From Gorsachius magnificus (taxonomy: Eukaryota > Chordata > Aves > Pelecaniformes > Ardeidae), in contig CM067081.1 in assembly GCA_034008185.1 (NCBI GenBank), forward strand, positions 5,703,821 through 5,767,820: a stretch of DNA of 64,000 nucleotides, given 5' to 3'. Each line of letters starts with the position of its first letter. Positions within the stretch are counted from its first letter, which is position 1. Below the pieces are notes generated by a model. It was given only the letters and a program-made list of their open reading frames with translations. It did not search any database and was not told the DNA's origin. Both the position numbers and the translations under genes were made by a program. Positions 12,047 to 23,879 of the stretch are shown in pieces.

Positions 12047-15000
12047 ATCCATTACACCAGAAACAGAATCTATGTCCATGATGTACCTGTTGGGACTGGA
12101 AAAAGGCTTCAGGCTGTCATTTCACAGCACTTCTCTCCACCACTAAACTCACAACGCTGACAGCTGTGGTTTTTGATCCATATGACCCCGAGCAGGTAGA
12201 ACAATTTGGATTGTGCTTGTGCTAAAATGAGTTTTCCCTTCCTAAAACTTATGTTTAAACCTTAACTCTGTTTGACATTTAAATTCTTTCTGTGAATTTC
12301 TCCCTCCAAGGCCTAGCCTTCCTTCTCAGGACAGCCCTTTTAAGCAACTGATTTGCGGAGGCTTAGGAGCTGTGAAGCAGAAGGTTGGATTCGGACATAG
12401 CGACAGTCACACGAGTTCAGAGCAAATCCATTAAACCCTGTTCTCAGTGAATCCATCTCTTAGACCTAACCCACCACCGTGTCCCTCCTGTTCTACATGA
12501 GTGTAATCTTAATGACATCAGTGGGGAGTCACTGATGGAAAAAGGGAGTCATGCAGTTGAATTTCAGGCTGCAGACTATTGCTCTTATGATGCATGCCAG
12601 AGTCATTATGGAAATGATGAATTGTGACTGATCCTCAGGAAACTTTGGTTTTCATAGTCTTCTAGCCATGTATTTCCTCTTATACTCAGTTAAAAATGCA
12701 GGTGTTCTCCCTCTAAGCAAAACATATTAGTGTTTGCTTGTAATTTCACTGGGATACCCAGGCTGTTATCCCTGTACTTAGGTGGAATAGTGTGTGTCAA
12801 ACAGTAATAGGTGGATGCTGTTGGTCATAAAACGGTGTTTTAATGTCTGTAGTGGTTTGAACAGGAAGATATTGTGCTCTGAGAAGTGCAATCATTTGGA
12901 AACCTTGCTAGTTGAAGTAAGAGAAGACAAATAGGGTTGCCTTTACATGGCAGATGACATTTGTTCTTTTTTATAAAAAAAGGCCTCATATATGTGTTTT
13001 CTGGGTTACAGCATGATTATGAGATAAGTTAATAACAAGTTATCAGGCAGCTTGGATAAGTTGTTTGGTTTATCAAGACATGAGTCAGTCAGGTCATTAA
13101 TGTAGAGTCAACTCCAGGCTGTAGACACCTACATTTGGATGTCTCAATATGCCTACAGGGGAGATAGATTCTTAATTTTTCATTATACTCCGTGGTAACC
13201 AACACAATGAAAGGAGTCTAGAGAATTGCTCAGCTCATTCTAATATAGACACATTCAGCTAGGCTCCACTGACTGCATTAACTAGCTCCCAATTAGCTAG
13301 AAAAGTGAATTAGGTGTCTAGTTCAACACCTGCTCCTAGATGTCTACAATCCAGAGCTAAATCCCAGGCCAATGGTGTGATGTTACAATTAAAGTGACAT
13401 AAATGCACTGATGTTTAATCAGTGGGGTAATCAGTTGGATAATCCTGTTCTCTCAAGCCAAGGAGGTTGTGGGTATAGAAGGGATGTCAAATTATTAGCA
13501 AGGTTTTCTTTTGCAAGAATGCTCTTCTAACACCAACAGCAACGAATGGTAATTACATGTTCCTTATTTCTGCCCAGGTAAGCCTAGGACTTGCTATAAT
13601 AACTGTAATAGGACTGGTCAGCATTTAACCTAGTAGAAGTAACAAGCACTAAATTAAGGCTTGAGCAAATTTGATCATCAGCACAATTGGCATATCAAGG
13701 AAAGAATGAAGATTATGGTCTATAATATTCTATCCATGCCTGAAATACCGGTTAGACACTAACTGTTATAGTGATTATATGTATTAGGCCAGTTATTATT
13801 TCAATTCACCTACTAACATTGTAATACATCTCAGTTTGCCCTGGGGAATTTGGTACATAACAGCTTGTTACCTATTGATTCTCTGAGAAAAGAAAAAAGC
13901 TGGCTTTCAACTAATCTAACATTATGTCTAGAATCCCAGATATGAATTATTGGGAATCTTTAAAAGGAAAAACTTACCTAGTTTAGTTCTAATAAACAGA
14001 CTATTTGTACTAAAGATAACATATACGTATATATATGTGCAGTGTTGCAGATATTTTTATAATGAGATACCAAAAAGAAAAAAAAAATAGTTTTGACTTA
14101 AACATAACTTACTGAATTAATTCACAGAAGGTTTTTGTTTCATTTAACTTTCTTTGGAGTTCTATATTTCTAGAAAGAATCTGAGACTTTCCTTTGCCTA
14201 CATCTTAATCTGTACGTCAACAGTTATTTTCTTTTTGGCATGTTCATGGCAAGATTTAACATTTATGATCTTTGTTTAGAGAATGAAATGGTTTTTGTCC
14301 TGAAGGCCAAAGGAGGAATTGGGAATATTTCCACAGCTGTAAATGTTTATTTAGGGGCAAATTTCAGTAGCGACAGATGAGCCTGGGATTGTGCATTTGC
14401 TCATGCGGGGCAGATACATCTCTTTAGCTTTGAGTTTCTTTCTTTCATGATCAGTGGCTGAAGACACTCAGACATTGAAGTACAAAACAGGAAAATAAAT
14501 TTGACAAATTTGTAATGGGAAATTAGAAAGAGGGATGTACAGCTGGGGAATGAAAGGAACTCTCTGGCTTACATTCCTGTGATCACTTAGGCTTTCAGTG
14601 ACAGAGAAGAAACTAGAACAAACCTGGAAAAAAATATCAAAACCCAAAGGTTAATAGTTAGAAGTTGTCCTTAAACTGCTTAGACTATGGAAGATTTTTA
14701 TTGGAATTTTGAAATCTTGATCAAAACCACTGAAATGTCTCTGGATTTTTCACTTTACACTTGCAGTTAGTGCATTCCTATAGAAACTGATTATTTTCCA
14801 TGGGGCTAAGATAATGCAAATAAAATCAAACAAAGAGTGCAAAAGGGATCACACAGCAATCAGTATCATTTTCACTGCAACTTGGGTTTCATTTTACTCA
14901 GCTTGTGGGCAAAATAAACATATGCAAGGTGAGGAAAGGAAGTACATCAATCTCCTCCTCTTCCGCACTGGTGACAGGAATTAACAGGTAAATCACAAGT

Positions 15001-15704
15001 CCACTCGTTCTGGTCATGGCAGACCAGAAGTGGTCACTTGAAGGTCATTTACTTGTAAGTTGGATGGCAGTTAACAATGAAAATCCAATGCAGAGCATGG
15101 TCGTGATAACTACTGGGAAAAACAGAAGGATGAACCATGAACATTTTTTTCTTTTTCCAGATCTATTTACCAAAAATCCAAATTTAAAATAAAACAAGGC
15201 ACCGGAACTGCAATTTGGTGTAACTAAAAAGGGGTGCAGAGAGATGCAGGATGAATATAATAACCAGGAGTGTGAATTCAGAATTTTTATATGAGAATGA
15301 CAGCAGAGCAACAAGAGAGTGCGATATCATAGTCCTTTTTGGTTCAGGAACCTAAGTAAGCAAGAATAAGTAAGGTGAGGCCTCCCAGGTTGGGTCAAGC
15401 ACCAACATAAAAGGTTCATCAGTATGGATATAACAAACTTCCTCAGGGAATTAGTCTTTACTTTAAAAAAATTAATGTTGGAAACTATTTCTAGGCCTAG
15501 GTCAAGCTTTGCAAATAGAAAATAAAAATGGGGGAAAAAAACTGTCACAGGCTATGTAATGAGGCATTGAACTCAGGTGAAGTGGTGAGGTTCAAGGACC
15601 TTCAGCTGCTTCACCGTAAGCAAAGGTGTCAGCCAAAGTCATGTCCCCCCCCCAGGAAGGTGGTAGTTCTGAGGTGTTCTGTAGTGGTCAGGTCCTGTTA
15701 CAGT
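12047..15704. other. Non-coding sequence, no gene seen
   Basis: No transposon end or coding motif is visible and open frames are short. A perfect small hairpin lies at 12516-12537: CATCAGTG, a six-base loop, then CACTGATG. An A-run occurs near 14079-14088. A minus-strand donor-like site at about 13966-13972 has only a 32-bp exon candidate and is not called. Confidence 0.55.
12516..12537. repeat. Perfect 8-bp inverted repeat
   Basis: CATCAGTG (12516-12523) and CACTGATG (12530-12537) are exact reverse complements with a GGGAGT loop. No poly(T) or other terminator context is present, and no function is implied. Confidence 0.6.
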
Positions 15705-15790
15705 CATATTAAATATATATATTAATATTACATACATATGATACATATTATAGTATATTAAGTATAGTATACATATACATTACTATATTC
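15705..15790. repeat. AT-rich (TA)n-like low-complexity tract
   Basis: About 85 bases made almost only of TATA, ATTAA and CATATG blocks, with many short palindromes (CATATG, GTATAC, TATATATA). It is prone to melting or cruciform formation. It is probably a decayed dinucleotide repeat. Confidence 0.7.
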
Positions 15791-18397
15791 AATGTAGTAC
15801 TCATTGTGCTAAGAAAGATAAATGAAAAGGCTATTTTTTGTTAAGCCGCTTTACTTCAGAGAGGAGATTCAGCACTGCCCGTCCCGCTATACATTGAAAC
15901 ACTTTGTACAGCAAGAAACACCATCACCAGCAGTGATGAGGCGAAGGCAGTCCTCATCTGAACACCACACAGCTCAAATCAGGCGGGTGCACATCCCTTC
16001 CCACAGGCAAGAAAATCAAACCAGCAGTCCCATTGATTTTACAAATTACACTTTACCAGATTGGAAGACAACTGAGCAACGAAAGGGAAAATCCAGAATC
16101 CTGAATGTTGTTGTTTCTGTGTCACTTTGCAGGGTGTAATCTCATTTAAGAATTTGCAACAATTCCTGTTATTGCTGTATTGCATGCAACTCCTACTTTT
16201 TGCTTTATTAGGACATATTTTTGTGTTATGCAGCTGTCTAAAATCTGCTTTTGCTTTAAAGACAGATGCAAACAGTTGTTTAATGAATGTGTCATTTCCT
16301 TATCTTCTCCATTTCTGCAGTCTGATTATTTCTAAGTGCTGCAGTGTCTTTTAGAGACATTTTTTGTCACAAGGATAAGTCACATTTTCTTCTGTATTTC
16401 TAATATTTATGTCAACTTGGGAAAATATCCTCTCAACATTAAATCTTTAGAACTAAAAAAAAAACCAAAGTGAGGGAATAAGTTGATACATTAGACATTA
16501 AATCTGATGTGATGTTTTACAAGTTTGATCTCACAAGGAGCATGTTGTCAAAGGAAATTCTTCAGCTTGTTCACATGCTCGTGAACTGAATGCCATTTCG
16601 CTGCTTGATGGAAGTAATTTAGAATAATGTGTTAAAATGCCATATATCATACGCGAGCAGTTTTCTCTGAGACCTGCTGCATACAGTCTAGACTGATTTT
16701 TAAAAATACTGTCAGTTACTGCTATAGTCTAGTACTCCTCAAGTTGACATATTCTGAATGGCAGATTGAGGATAAGAGTGAAATACATTTAAATGTGAAG
16801 ATAAAGGAAAAAGAATAAAATTGCAGAGAGATTCAGGGAATATCTAAAAAGCATTCAGGTCTACAAATTGCAATCAGGATGAGAACCTTAAGAAGCCTAC
16901 TAAGCACGGCCTGATAAGTTATATGTAAAAACCTTATGTGAGTGATATGTGCACGCCATCTTCTTTCAAAAAGGTACGGCTGAACAGTTTTAAGAAAGCA
17001 AGCTATACTGCAAGGGAGTGATAGTTTGATTTTCAGTTTAGGATTAGTGCTGAGGTCTTTTTCGATTGAGAAAATGTGAGCCCAAGGTTTGAAAATCTGT
17101 TTTATTGTAACTGGGACTCACAGTGTGTTCCCATCTTTCAGAACCATATTTGAATTACAAGCTTTGAAGCAGAAATGAGCCAGGGAAGACACATACATGA
17201 AAAGTGGATCCTTTCTCGCTACGTAATCAGTGGGTGCCTGATTAGATTCAGCCTGGTTATTTTTTGGGTGGCCACAATCACGCTGTCCCTGGGTGCTGTC
17301 AGCTAGCGGGATGAATCAATCATACAGTGATGCCTCTACCTCTGAGAGCTCCCCAGGGATGTATATGCACTGCCTGCCACCAGCATGTCCTGGGTCACTC
17401 AGATATTCCAGAGTACTCACAGATTAATTAAAAAAAAAAAAACATTTTTTTCTGCCTTTCCTATACTTCAGCTGACCTCCACATCAGTACATGGGGAAGT
17501 CCTGTAGGATACATTCTGCTATGTTTTCCCACCATAAGTGCAAGCAGGCTGCTGTGGAAAAGCCTCTCCCCTTCCAGCTGCTTCTCCACTGTTGCCAAAT
17601 CCCTGCCCTCCCCTTGGTCAATGTGCCCTTTTCTGATTTACATGGGATTCGCACATTCCCGAATACTGGTTTTACCTGTAATACCGGTAATTCTTATTAT
17701 TCTGCTGTTTATCTTTCAAATGACTATTCCAATCACAGAAGATAGAAAATACTTGCAATCCCAGTGAACATATTGAGATTACTCACAGGGGAGTGGTTAC
17801 AAGGGGTCTTATCTTCCTTTTCTTCTTTATATGCAAACTTGAGGCCAATCAATCCCCATTGAAAAACCAGAACCAGAAAAACACCTCTTAAAGAGTGCAA
17901 AAATATTGAGCAAAAATGTGTACATGTACACACTGACATACATTATTAGGAAGTACCTAAAGTAGCTAGAAACCCAAATATTTCATTGTCTTTTTTGTGG
18001 CTGAGAACTTGTTTTGATGAGACCAGAAAAGATGCTGTGAAATGATACACAGTTAGTGGCTAGCACAAACAAGAGATATTTGCCCACTGAATGAACTGGG
18101 ACTTATTTGGCTTACACATGGTTAACTGCTTCTACGTATCAGGGCTGGAATTCCTTTGCAGGACTATGAAATAGATATCCAAAGCTAAGATAATCCACCC
18201 CTCCCTGTCTCCCTTGTAGTCAGTGGAGTTTTGTTCACCTCTTTTGGATGAGGTACTGTAAAAATGCTTGTCCCTCTCCTTGGACTTTAAAGGCAACCTG
18301 AGTCACCAGCTCAGTTGCACGTGTCTGTAGGTTGTTCAGATGACTTTTATTGCAGGTCATCATCTAGGTTAATGTTATTGCAAACCAATGTCATGAT
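15791..18397. other. Non-coding sequence, no gene seen
   Basis: Open frames of up to 105 codons (15822-16139 plus) have no motif. An A-run lies at about 17430-17441. No repeat family is visible until the duplication that flanks CR1-B. Confidence 0.55.
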
Positions 18398-18404
18398 TAA
18401 TGGA

Positions 18405-18780
18405 ATCATAGCGTCATAGAGTCATAGAATCGTTTAGGTTGGAAAAGACTTTCAAGATCATCAAGTCCAACCATTAACCTAGCACTGCCAAGTCCACCAC
18501 TAAACCATGCTCCTAAGCACCTCATTTGCCTGGCTTTTGAATACCTCCAGGGATGGGGACTCGACCACTTCCCTGGGCAGCCTGTTGCAGTGCTTGACAA
18601 CACTTTTGGGGAAGAAATTTTTCCTAATATCCAATCTAAACCTCTCATGACACAACTTGAGGCCATTTCCTCTTGTCCTATCACTTTTTACTTGGGAGAA
18701 GAGACCAACCCCCACCTCACTACAACCTCCTGTCAGGCAGTTGTAGAGGACAATGAGGTCTCCCCTCAGCCTCCTCTTCT
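18405..18780 (-). mobile_element. CR1-B, 3' part (minus strand), interrupted by CR1-C
   Basis: Reverse-complemented, this reads as the end of CR1 ORF2 (the stretch from [14 protein letters not shown] to the conserved stop region), the 3' UTR, and degenerate octamers at 18405-18430. It continues on the other side of CR1-C at 19212. TAATGGA at 18398-18404 is repeated at 19305-19311 and is the likely target-site duplication of the whole element. The ATTTAGGTTGGAAAAGAC type of 3' UTR differs from CR1-A, -D and -F, so this is a different and older subfamily. Confidence 0.9.
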
Positions 18781-19211
18781 GGAACACAAGTCATACGAGG
18801 AGCGGCTGAGGGAACTGGGGGTGTTTAGTCTGGAGAAGAGGAGGCTGAGGGGAGACCTGATCGCCCTCTACAACTGCCTGAAAGGAGGCTGTAGTGAGGT
18901 GGGGGCCGGCCTCTTCTCCCTGGTAACAGATGATAGGACGAGGGGGAATGGCTTGAAGCTGCGCCAGGGCAGGTTTAGGCTAGACATTAGGAAAAACTTC
19001 TTCACCGAGAGGGTTGTCAGGCTCTGGAATGGGCTGCCCAGGGAGGTGGTGGAGTCCTCATCCCTTGAGGTCTTTAAAAGAAGGATAGATGAGGTGCTTA
19101 GGGACATGGTTTAATGGTGGGATGGCAGTGCTAGGTTAATGGTTGGACTCGATGATCTTAAAGGTCTTTTCCAACCGAGGTGATTCTATGATTCTATGAT
19201 TCTATGATTCT
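18781..19211 (+). mobile_element. CR1-C, inserted antisense inside CR1-B
   Basis: A 5'-truncated CR1 begins abruptly at 18781 within ORF2 and ends with repeated ATTCTATG units at about 19181-19211. The sequence on its two sides joins into a continuous CR1 ORF2 in minus orientation (..CTCTTCT joined to CCAGGCTG..), so it landed inside CR1-B. TTCT is present at both junctions (18777-18780 and 19208-19211). That is either a 4-bp duplication or pairing between the octamer end and the target. This copy is similar in type to CR1-B but better preserved. Confidence 0.92.
18785..19114 (+). pseudogene. CR1-C ORF2 C-terminal fragment
   Basis: The last ~109 codons of CR1 ORF2, from [11 protein letters not shown] through [13 protein letters not shown] and [12 protein letters not shown] to IDEVLRDMV and a TAA stop. 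It lacks all RT catalytic motifs. The frame happens to stay open upstream to 18590, through antisense CR1-B sequence, giving a 174-codon chimera with no biological meaning as a gene. It is an insertion remnant. Confidence 0.88.
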
Positions 19212-19304
19212 CCAGGCTGAACACCCCCAGGTCCCGCAGCTGCTCCTCGTAAGACTTGTGCTCCAGACCCCTCACCAGCTTCATTGCCCTTCTTTGGGCC
19301 TGCA
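19212..19304 (-). mobile_element. CR1-B, 5' part (minus strand)
   Basis: Reverse-complemented, this reads as the CR1 ORF2 segment [20 protein letters not shown] followed by GVFSLE and joins directly to the part ending at 18780. CR1-like sequence fades near 19295 and the duplicated TAATGGA follows at 19305-19311, which sets the 5' boundary. Confidence 0.85.
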
Positions 19305-19311
19305 TAATGGA

Positions 19312-21289
19312 GATGTCAAAGATCTTACACTAGGAAAAGCATGACTTGCAATTTCCTAGACAAATTTGATTTAACTGACTGACATGACAACACCGAAGAT
19401 AGATATATATAAGAACTGCTCAGAAAAATATATAGATATATTTCTATGAGCATTTTTATAAATTGTTCCCTGTATTTCCTTTTTTTCCCAAAAATTTTAT
19501 AATTCCTATTAAAATATTAGGTACATTTTAATTTTCTTTAATTTTTCAGGATATTTTAGAATGAAATCTCTAAATTTTATATGGAAGTAAGGGGGGGGGT
19601 AAAAAAATGTTATTGATATCACAGTTTTCCCTCAGAACTTTTTCAATAATAGCATCATACTCAGCATAATACTTCTACGTGGTAAGCTACAACACAAAGA
19701 AAATATCAAGTGAAATCCCATACACAGGAATAAATGATGACAATCCCACAGCCAGCCAGAGTCAGGACTTTATCTCCAGCTCATAGTGGAGCACTCTCAT
19801 TGACATAATATACCCCTAAGTACATAACTACATCATTATAGCAGACTCCTTAACCTCCTCCCCTACCAAATTTCACTTAGCAGTATTTTGCTGAACATTA
19901 TGAATAAAATGGTCTTTGCTTTATGACTTGTCTGTATATAATTTTCTACAGGTTTCATTAGGTTTGAGAAACTTTTTGAAATTAAATTATTAAATGAATG
20001 GAACTTATGAAAGTAGCAGTGAACTAGAAGAAAGAATGCAGTTTTTAAAAGGCAAACTGAAGTACAAGAAAGGTGTTGTTAACATAAAGAAAGGATTTGT
20101 GGATAAGGGCTCAAATATATATTTATGCTCACTAACCTCTAAGGAATCTGGCCTATATTCTTAGTAGGTTTGTTCTCATCTGTACCATAGGTTTCTTGGA
20201 AGACTTTCAGAAGAACACTTTCATGCCTTGATTTTCATACTGGGTTTTTCTTGATGGTGCTGTTAGGCACAACTCAAGGTCATTTCTGGAGAATTTGGTT
20301 GCTAAATTCACAGAACATTTGGAAATGGATAACCCTTGTGTACTAAATAGGAAGAGATGTACATCTAGACTCTGGTGTTATTCTACCAGTTATAGCCCCA
20401 CTCATCCCCCAGTAGAATCATTTTAGCTGAGATCTTATTTCAAATATGTAAAAAGACTAAAAAAATTACTGGTTTAAAAAACAGTATTTAAATTATTTTT
20501 CATTCTGCTTTCATTGATCAGAAGGAGTCTCTTACTAAAAATATTCCTACTGGGAAATGAATGTGGTTATTTGTTCATAAATATGCTGCAATAAATGTAA
20601 GGAAATTATATTTTTAAGTCCTTTGAAGATGCTGACATATCTAAAGAGTGGGAATTGCTCAGCAAGAGAGTTTAGGGAATACATCTATGAGTGTCCCCAG
20701 TAAAATGTACAACAGCTTTCAACAATATGTTACTTTGGGTTTTTATATGTCAGAAACTTGTAACGCTTTAGTTACCACTTAAGTATTCAAAATTTGCATT
20801 TGTGTAAATTTCTGTTGCCTGTTTTCACAGTAGTCAGTTTTACTTTTTGCAGGATGGGGGAACAGTTTATAATAGGTCACTAAAAACACTTCAGTATGGA
20901 AATAAACTACTTTTCTAGACTCCACCAAATTAGCACAACAGCACCTTTTAAACTGTAGTTATTGGGAAAACCTATAAAATTGCAGGTTTAATATTTGTTT
21001 TACTTCAGGTAAAATCTGGAAAAGGGAAAAATATGTGACTTTGCGCCAATTAGATTCATGTTAGTTTAAATCCTTGGCTTCCCTTCTAAATGTGCTAAAA
21101 CAGATATCAGTTCTATTTTGGTTTATGAGAATGAAGGAAAAGCAAAGGCCACACGGCTTGCTAGCTAGATAAAACTAAATGACAAACACAAGGTGAAAGA
21201 GTTGCCCTGCATGATCTCAGCTCCCATCTGTGGGTAGCACATTTCAACTTCTTCCTTAGACTGTGCAGTCACTGTTCAAGGTAACTCTT
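19312..21289. other. Non-coding AT-rich sequence, no gene seen
   Basis: No frame above 60 codons and no repeat family is visible. A G-run of about nine lies at 19590-19599. AT content is high throughout. Confidence 0.6.
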
Positions 21290-21388
21290 CATAGAATCAT
21301 AGAATCATAGAATGTTTTCGGTTGGAAGGGACCCCTAGAGGTCACCTAGTCCAACCCCCCCCCCAGCAGTCAGCAGGGACACCACTAA

Positions 21389-22096
21389 CTAGATCAGGTT
21401 GCTCAGAGCCCCATCCAACCTGGCCTGGAATGTTCCCAGGGATGGGGCCTCCACCACCTCTCTGGGCAACCCGTTCCAGTGTTTCACCACCCTCATTGTA
21501 AAGAATTTCCTCCTTATATCCAGTCTAAACCTACCCTGCTTTAGTTTAAAACCATTACCCCTTGTCCTGACACAGCTGGCCCTACTAAAAAGATTTTCCC
21601 CATCTTTCCTATAGGCCCCCTTGAGGTATTGAAAGGCCGTAATCAGGTCTCCCCTGAACCTTCTCTTCTCCAGGCTGAACAACCCCAACTCCCTCAGCCT
21701 GTCCTCATAGGAGAGGTGCTCCAGCCCTCGGATCATTTTTGTAGCCCTCCTCTGGACCCGCTCCAACAGTTCCATGTCCTTCTTGTGCTGAGGGCTCCAG
21801 AGCTGGACGCAGTACTCCAGGTGAGGTCTCACCAGAGCAGAGTAGAGGGGCACAATCCCCTCCCTCGACCTGCTGGCCACGCTTCTCCTGATGCAGCCCA
21901 GAATACGGCTGGCCTTCTGGGCCGCCAGCACACATTGCCGGCTCATGTCCAGCTTTTCATCCACCAGCACGCCCAAGTCCCTTTCTGCAGGGCTGCTCTC
22001 CATCCTTTCTTCCCCCAGCCTGTACTGATACTGGGGGTTACCCCGACCCAGGTGCAGGACCTTGCACTTGGCCTTGTTGAACCTCATGAGGTTCAC
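21389..22096 (-). pseudogene. CR1-D ORF2 C-terminal 235 codons
   Basis: An uninterrupted 235-codon frame from [13 protein letters not shown] to LDGALSNLI and a stop. It is the same length as the matching stretch in CR1-A and CR1-F. It follows the FADD site, which lies in this same frame upstream (around 22190). The ATG is internal to ORF2. No lesion is visible in this part. Confidence 0.88.
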
Positions 22097-22170
22097 ACAG
22101 GCCCACCTCTCCGGCCTGTCCAGGTCTCTCTGGATGACATCCCGTCCTTCTGGTGTGTCAACCGCACCAC

Positions 22171-22697
22171 TCAGTTTGGTGTCATCCGCAAACTTGCTGA
22201 GGGTGCACTCAATCTCGCTAAGTCATTGATGAATATATTAAACAGCACGGGTCCCAGTACGGACCCCTGAGGGACACCACTCGTCACCAGTCTCCATCCG
22301 GACATCGAGCCATTGACCACTGCCCTCTGGATGCAACCATCCAGCCAGTTCCTTATCCACCGAACAGTCCACCCATCAAATCCATAGCTCTCCAATTTAG
22401 AGAGAAGGATGTTGTGGGGGACCGTGTCAAAGGCTTTGCAGAAGTCCAGATAGATGACATCTATTGGTTTTCCCTTGTCCACTGATGCTGTCACACCATC
22501 ATAGAAAGCCACTAGGTTCGTCAGGCAGGACTTGCCCTTGGTGAAGCCATGCTGGCTATCTCGAATTATCTCCCTGGCCTCCATGTGCCTTAGCATAGCT
22601 TCTAGGAGGATCTGTTCCATGATCTTCCCAGGCACAGAGGTGAGGCTGACAGGTCGGTAGTTCCCAGGGTCTTCCTTTCTACCCTTTTTGAAAAGGG
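22171..22697 (-). pseudogene. CR1-D RT fragment up to the FADD-proximal frameshift
   Basis: This is an RT frame holding [34 protein letters not shown] (motif A), [15 protein letters not shown] (motif B) and FINDL. It then leaves the RT frame because ACAG, present in CR1-A at 3351-3354, is missing near 22218. The residues after FINDL ([15 protein letters not shown]) are out of frame. The open frame extends a few codons into flanking DNA to 22716, so the apparent ATG is not native. Confidence 0.88.
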
Positions 22698-23402
22698 AAA
22701 CCGACAGTCCCAACATTGGTAAAAAATTAGAAACTGCACAGCTCTGTAAAAGGGCACATCAGTAACTCAGATCTCTCAGTCACTTACTCAAGTTGGGAAA
22801 GCGGTTTCATTATGGCTTCAATTTTTTTTTGCTTACACAAATCTTGGTAAAGTCTTGGCTGGACAGTGCTCCAACTCTTACAGTTTTAGAAAGGAAACTA
22901 TTTATCTTATTATTTCTAGTCACTCTTGAATCCAGGACTGTACTTTATGTATAAGCAAGAGGCAGCTTTTCACAGAGTTTCACAGGTGGACCCTTATTCC
23001 TGGGTGCTGTCAGTACTGTGGGTTTAGTGAGCGAGCCCTCAGGCTGCTTCTGCATTTTTTCCGTGACCAGCTGATCCGTCGCAATGGCTTGTCTCATCAT
23101 TTCCCATCTGGTATATATTTTCTTGGCTAGTTGAGACAGCATGTGGTTTACTTTTGCACATGTTCCTTGTTCTTTTTATATCAGTAATGACACAGTGTCA
23201 TAATAATAGATATAAAAAATAACTGCAATTCTCCCAAAAGTGAGAGCACTGATCTCTTAACTAATAGAGAGTATTGGGTTAATTTGCCTAAGACACTCTG
23301 TGGTTTGGTCCTGCTGACAGTGCTGGGGATTTTCCAGATGCAGAAGATTATGAAGCCTTGGACAGCATTGCCATTTCCTGCAGTTTTTACTAGGAAACTT
23401 AC
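22698..23402. other. Non-coding sequence, no gene seen
   Basis: Sequence between CR1-D and a candidate exon. A T-run lies at about 22822-22830. It includes part of a 155-codon minus-strand frame (23181-23648) with no recognised motif. Confidence 0.5.
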
Positions 23403-23479
23403 AGAGCTGTCATCACTAAACAGCCCAGGTCTCGGAGTCATGTGAAAATCTAATCTTCCATTTAAAAAAATTGTTTCAG
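23403..23479 (-). other. Candidate coding exon, unidentified (minus strand)
   Basis: On the minus strand CTGTTTACTCCACAG precedes a 77-bp segment that ends AGCTCT|GTAAGT. Only one frame is open (entry phase 1, exit phase 0), giving 25 codons with GRLDFHMTPRPGLFSDD. It lies inside a longer open frame of 155 codons. I do not recognise the family and can name no neighbour exon in the right phase. This could be chance. Confidence 0.2.
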
Positions 23480-23817
23480 CTGTGGAGTAAACAGGCAGCA
23501 CCTCATAAGGGCTTTCTAAAAAGCTCAGAAAGCAGAGGGTCCAGAAGGCACTATCACTATGATAACTACAAAGGATGATACTACTTATGTTAAATTGGCT
23601 CCACAACTTTTCTTCTAGGCTTTCTTTTTTTTTTATGATAGAAACCAAATAAACTTCCTGTAAAAATTACTGTTATCCTTTGTTCCTTCACCAGTCAGAT
23701 TCACTGTAGTCACCACGTTGACTCAGACTCCTCATCCACATTGGTTCCTCATCCCAAGTTCAACACTAGCTGGTGCTACAGTTGAGTGGACAAGGATTTA
23801 ATTTCCTACACCCGTTA

Positions 23818-23879
23818 AGAAAAAAAACCCCACAAACCCAAAAAACAAACCCAAACCCTCCCAACAACCCCATAAAAAT
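23818..23879. repeat. A/C-rich low-complexity tract
   Basis: A-runs interleaved with CCC and ACAAAC blocks, without T or G for most of its length. Similar tracts occur at 25307-25352, 30258-30299 and, shorter, at about 9206-9237, 59041-59060 and 61225-61251. Confidence 0.7.

Larger units (their letters stand above)
21290..22697 (-). mobile_element. CR1 LINE (CR1-D), 1.4 kb, 5'-truncated
   Basis: On the minus strand this element starts within the RT domain at [18 protein letters not shown] (22697) and runs to the octamer tail CATAGAATCATAGAAT at 21290-21313. Alignment by eye to CR1-A is close over the whole length. It is in opposite orientation to CR1-A and CR1-F. A C-run in the 3' UTR (about 21356-21364) is longer than in the other copies. 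No target-site duplication was found. Confidence 0.92.

Noticed and set aside
13966..14000. Minus-strand donor ACTAG|GTAAGT with a 32-bp upstream segment
   Set aside because: Two of three frames are stopped and the segment is too short. It is likely chance.
18590..19114. 174-codon open frame treated as one protein
   Set aside because: The first third is antisense CR1-B and only codons from 18785 onward are true CR1 ORF2. The join is an insertion junction.
21629..22270. 213-codon plus-strand open frame
   Set aside because: Antisense shadow of CR1-D ORF2. Similar shadows occur at 3347-3856 and 36510-37064.
23181..23648. 155-codon minus-strand open frame as a gene
   Set aside because: No recognisable motif, AT-rich codons and no conserved start. 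Only the internal 77-bp splice-bordered part was kept as a weak candidate.
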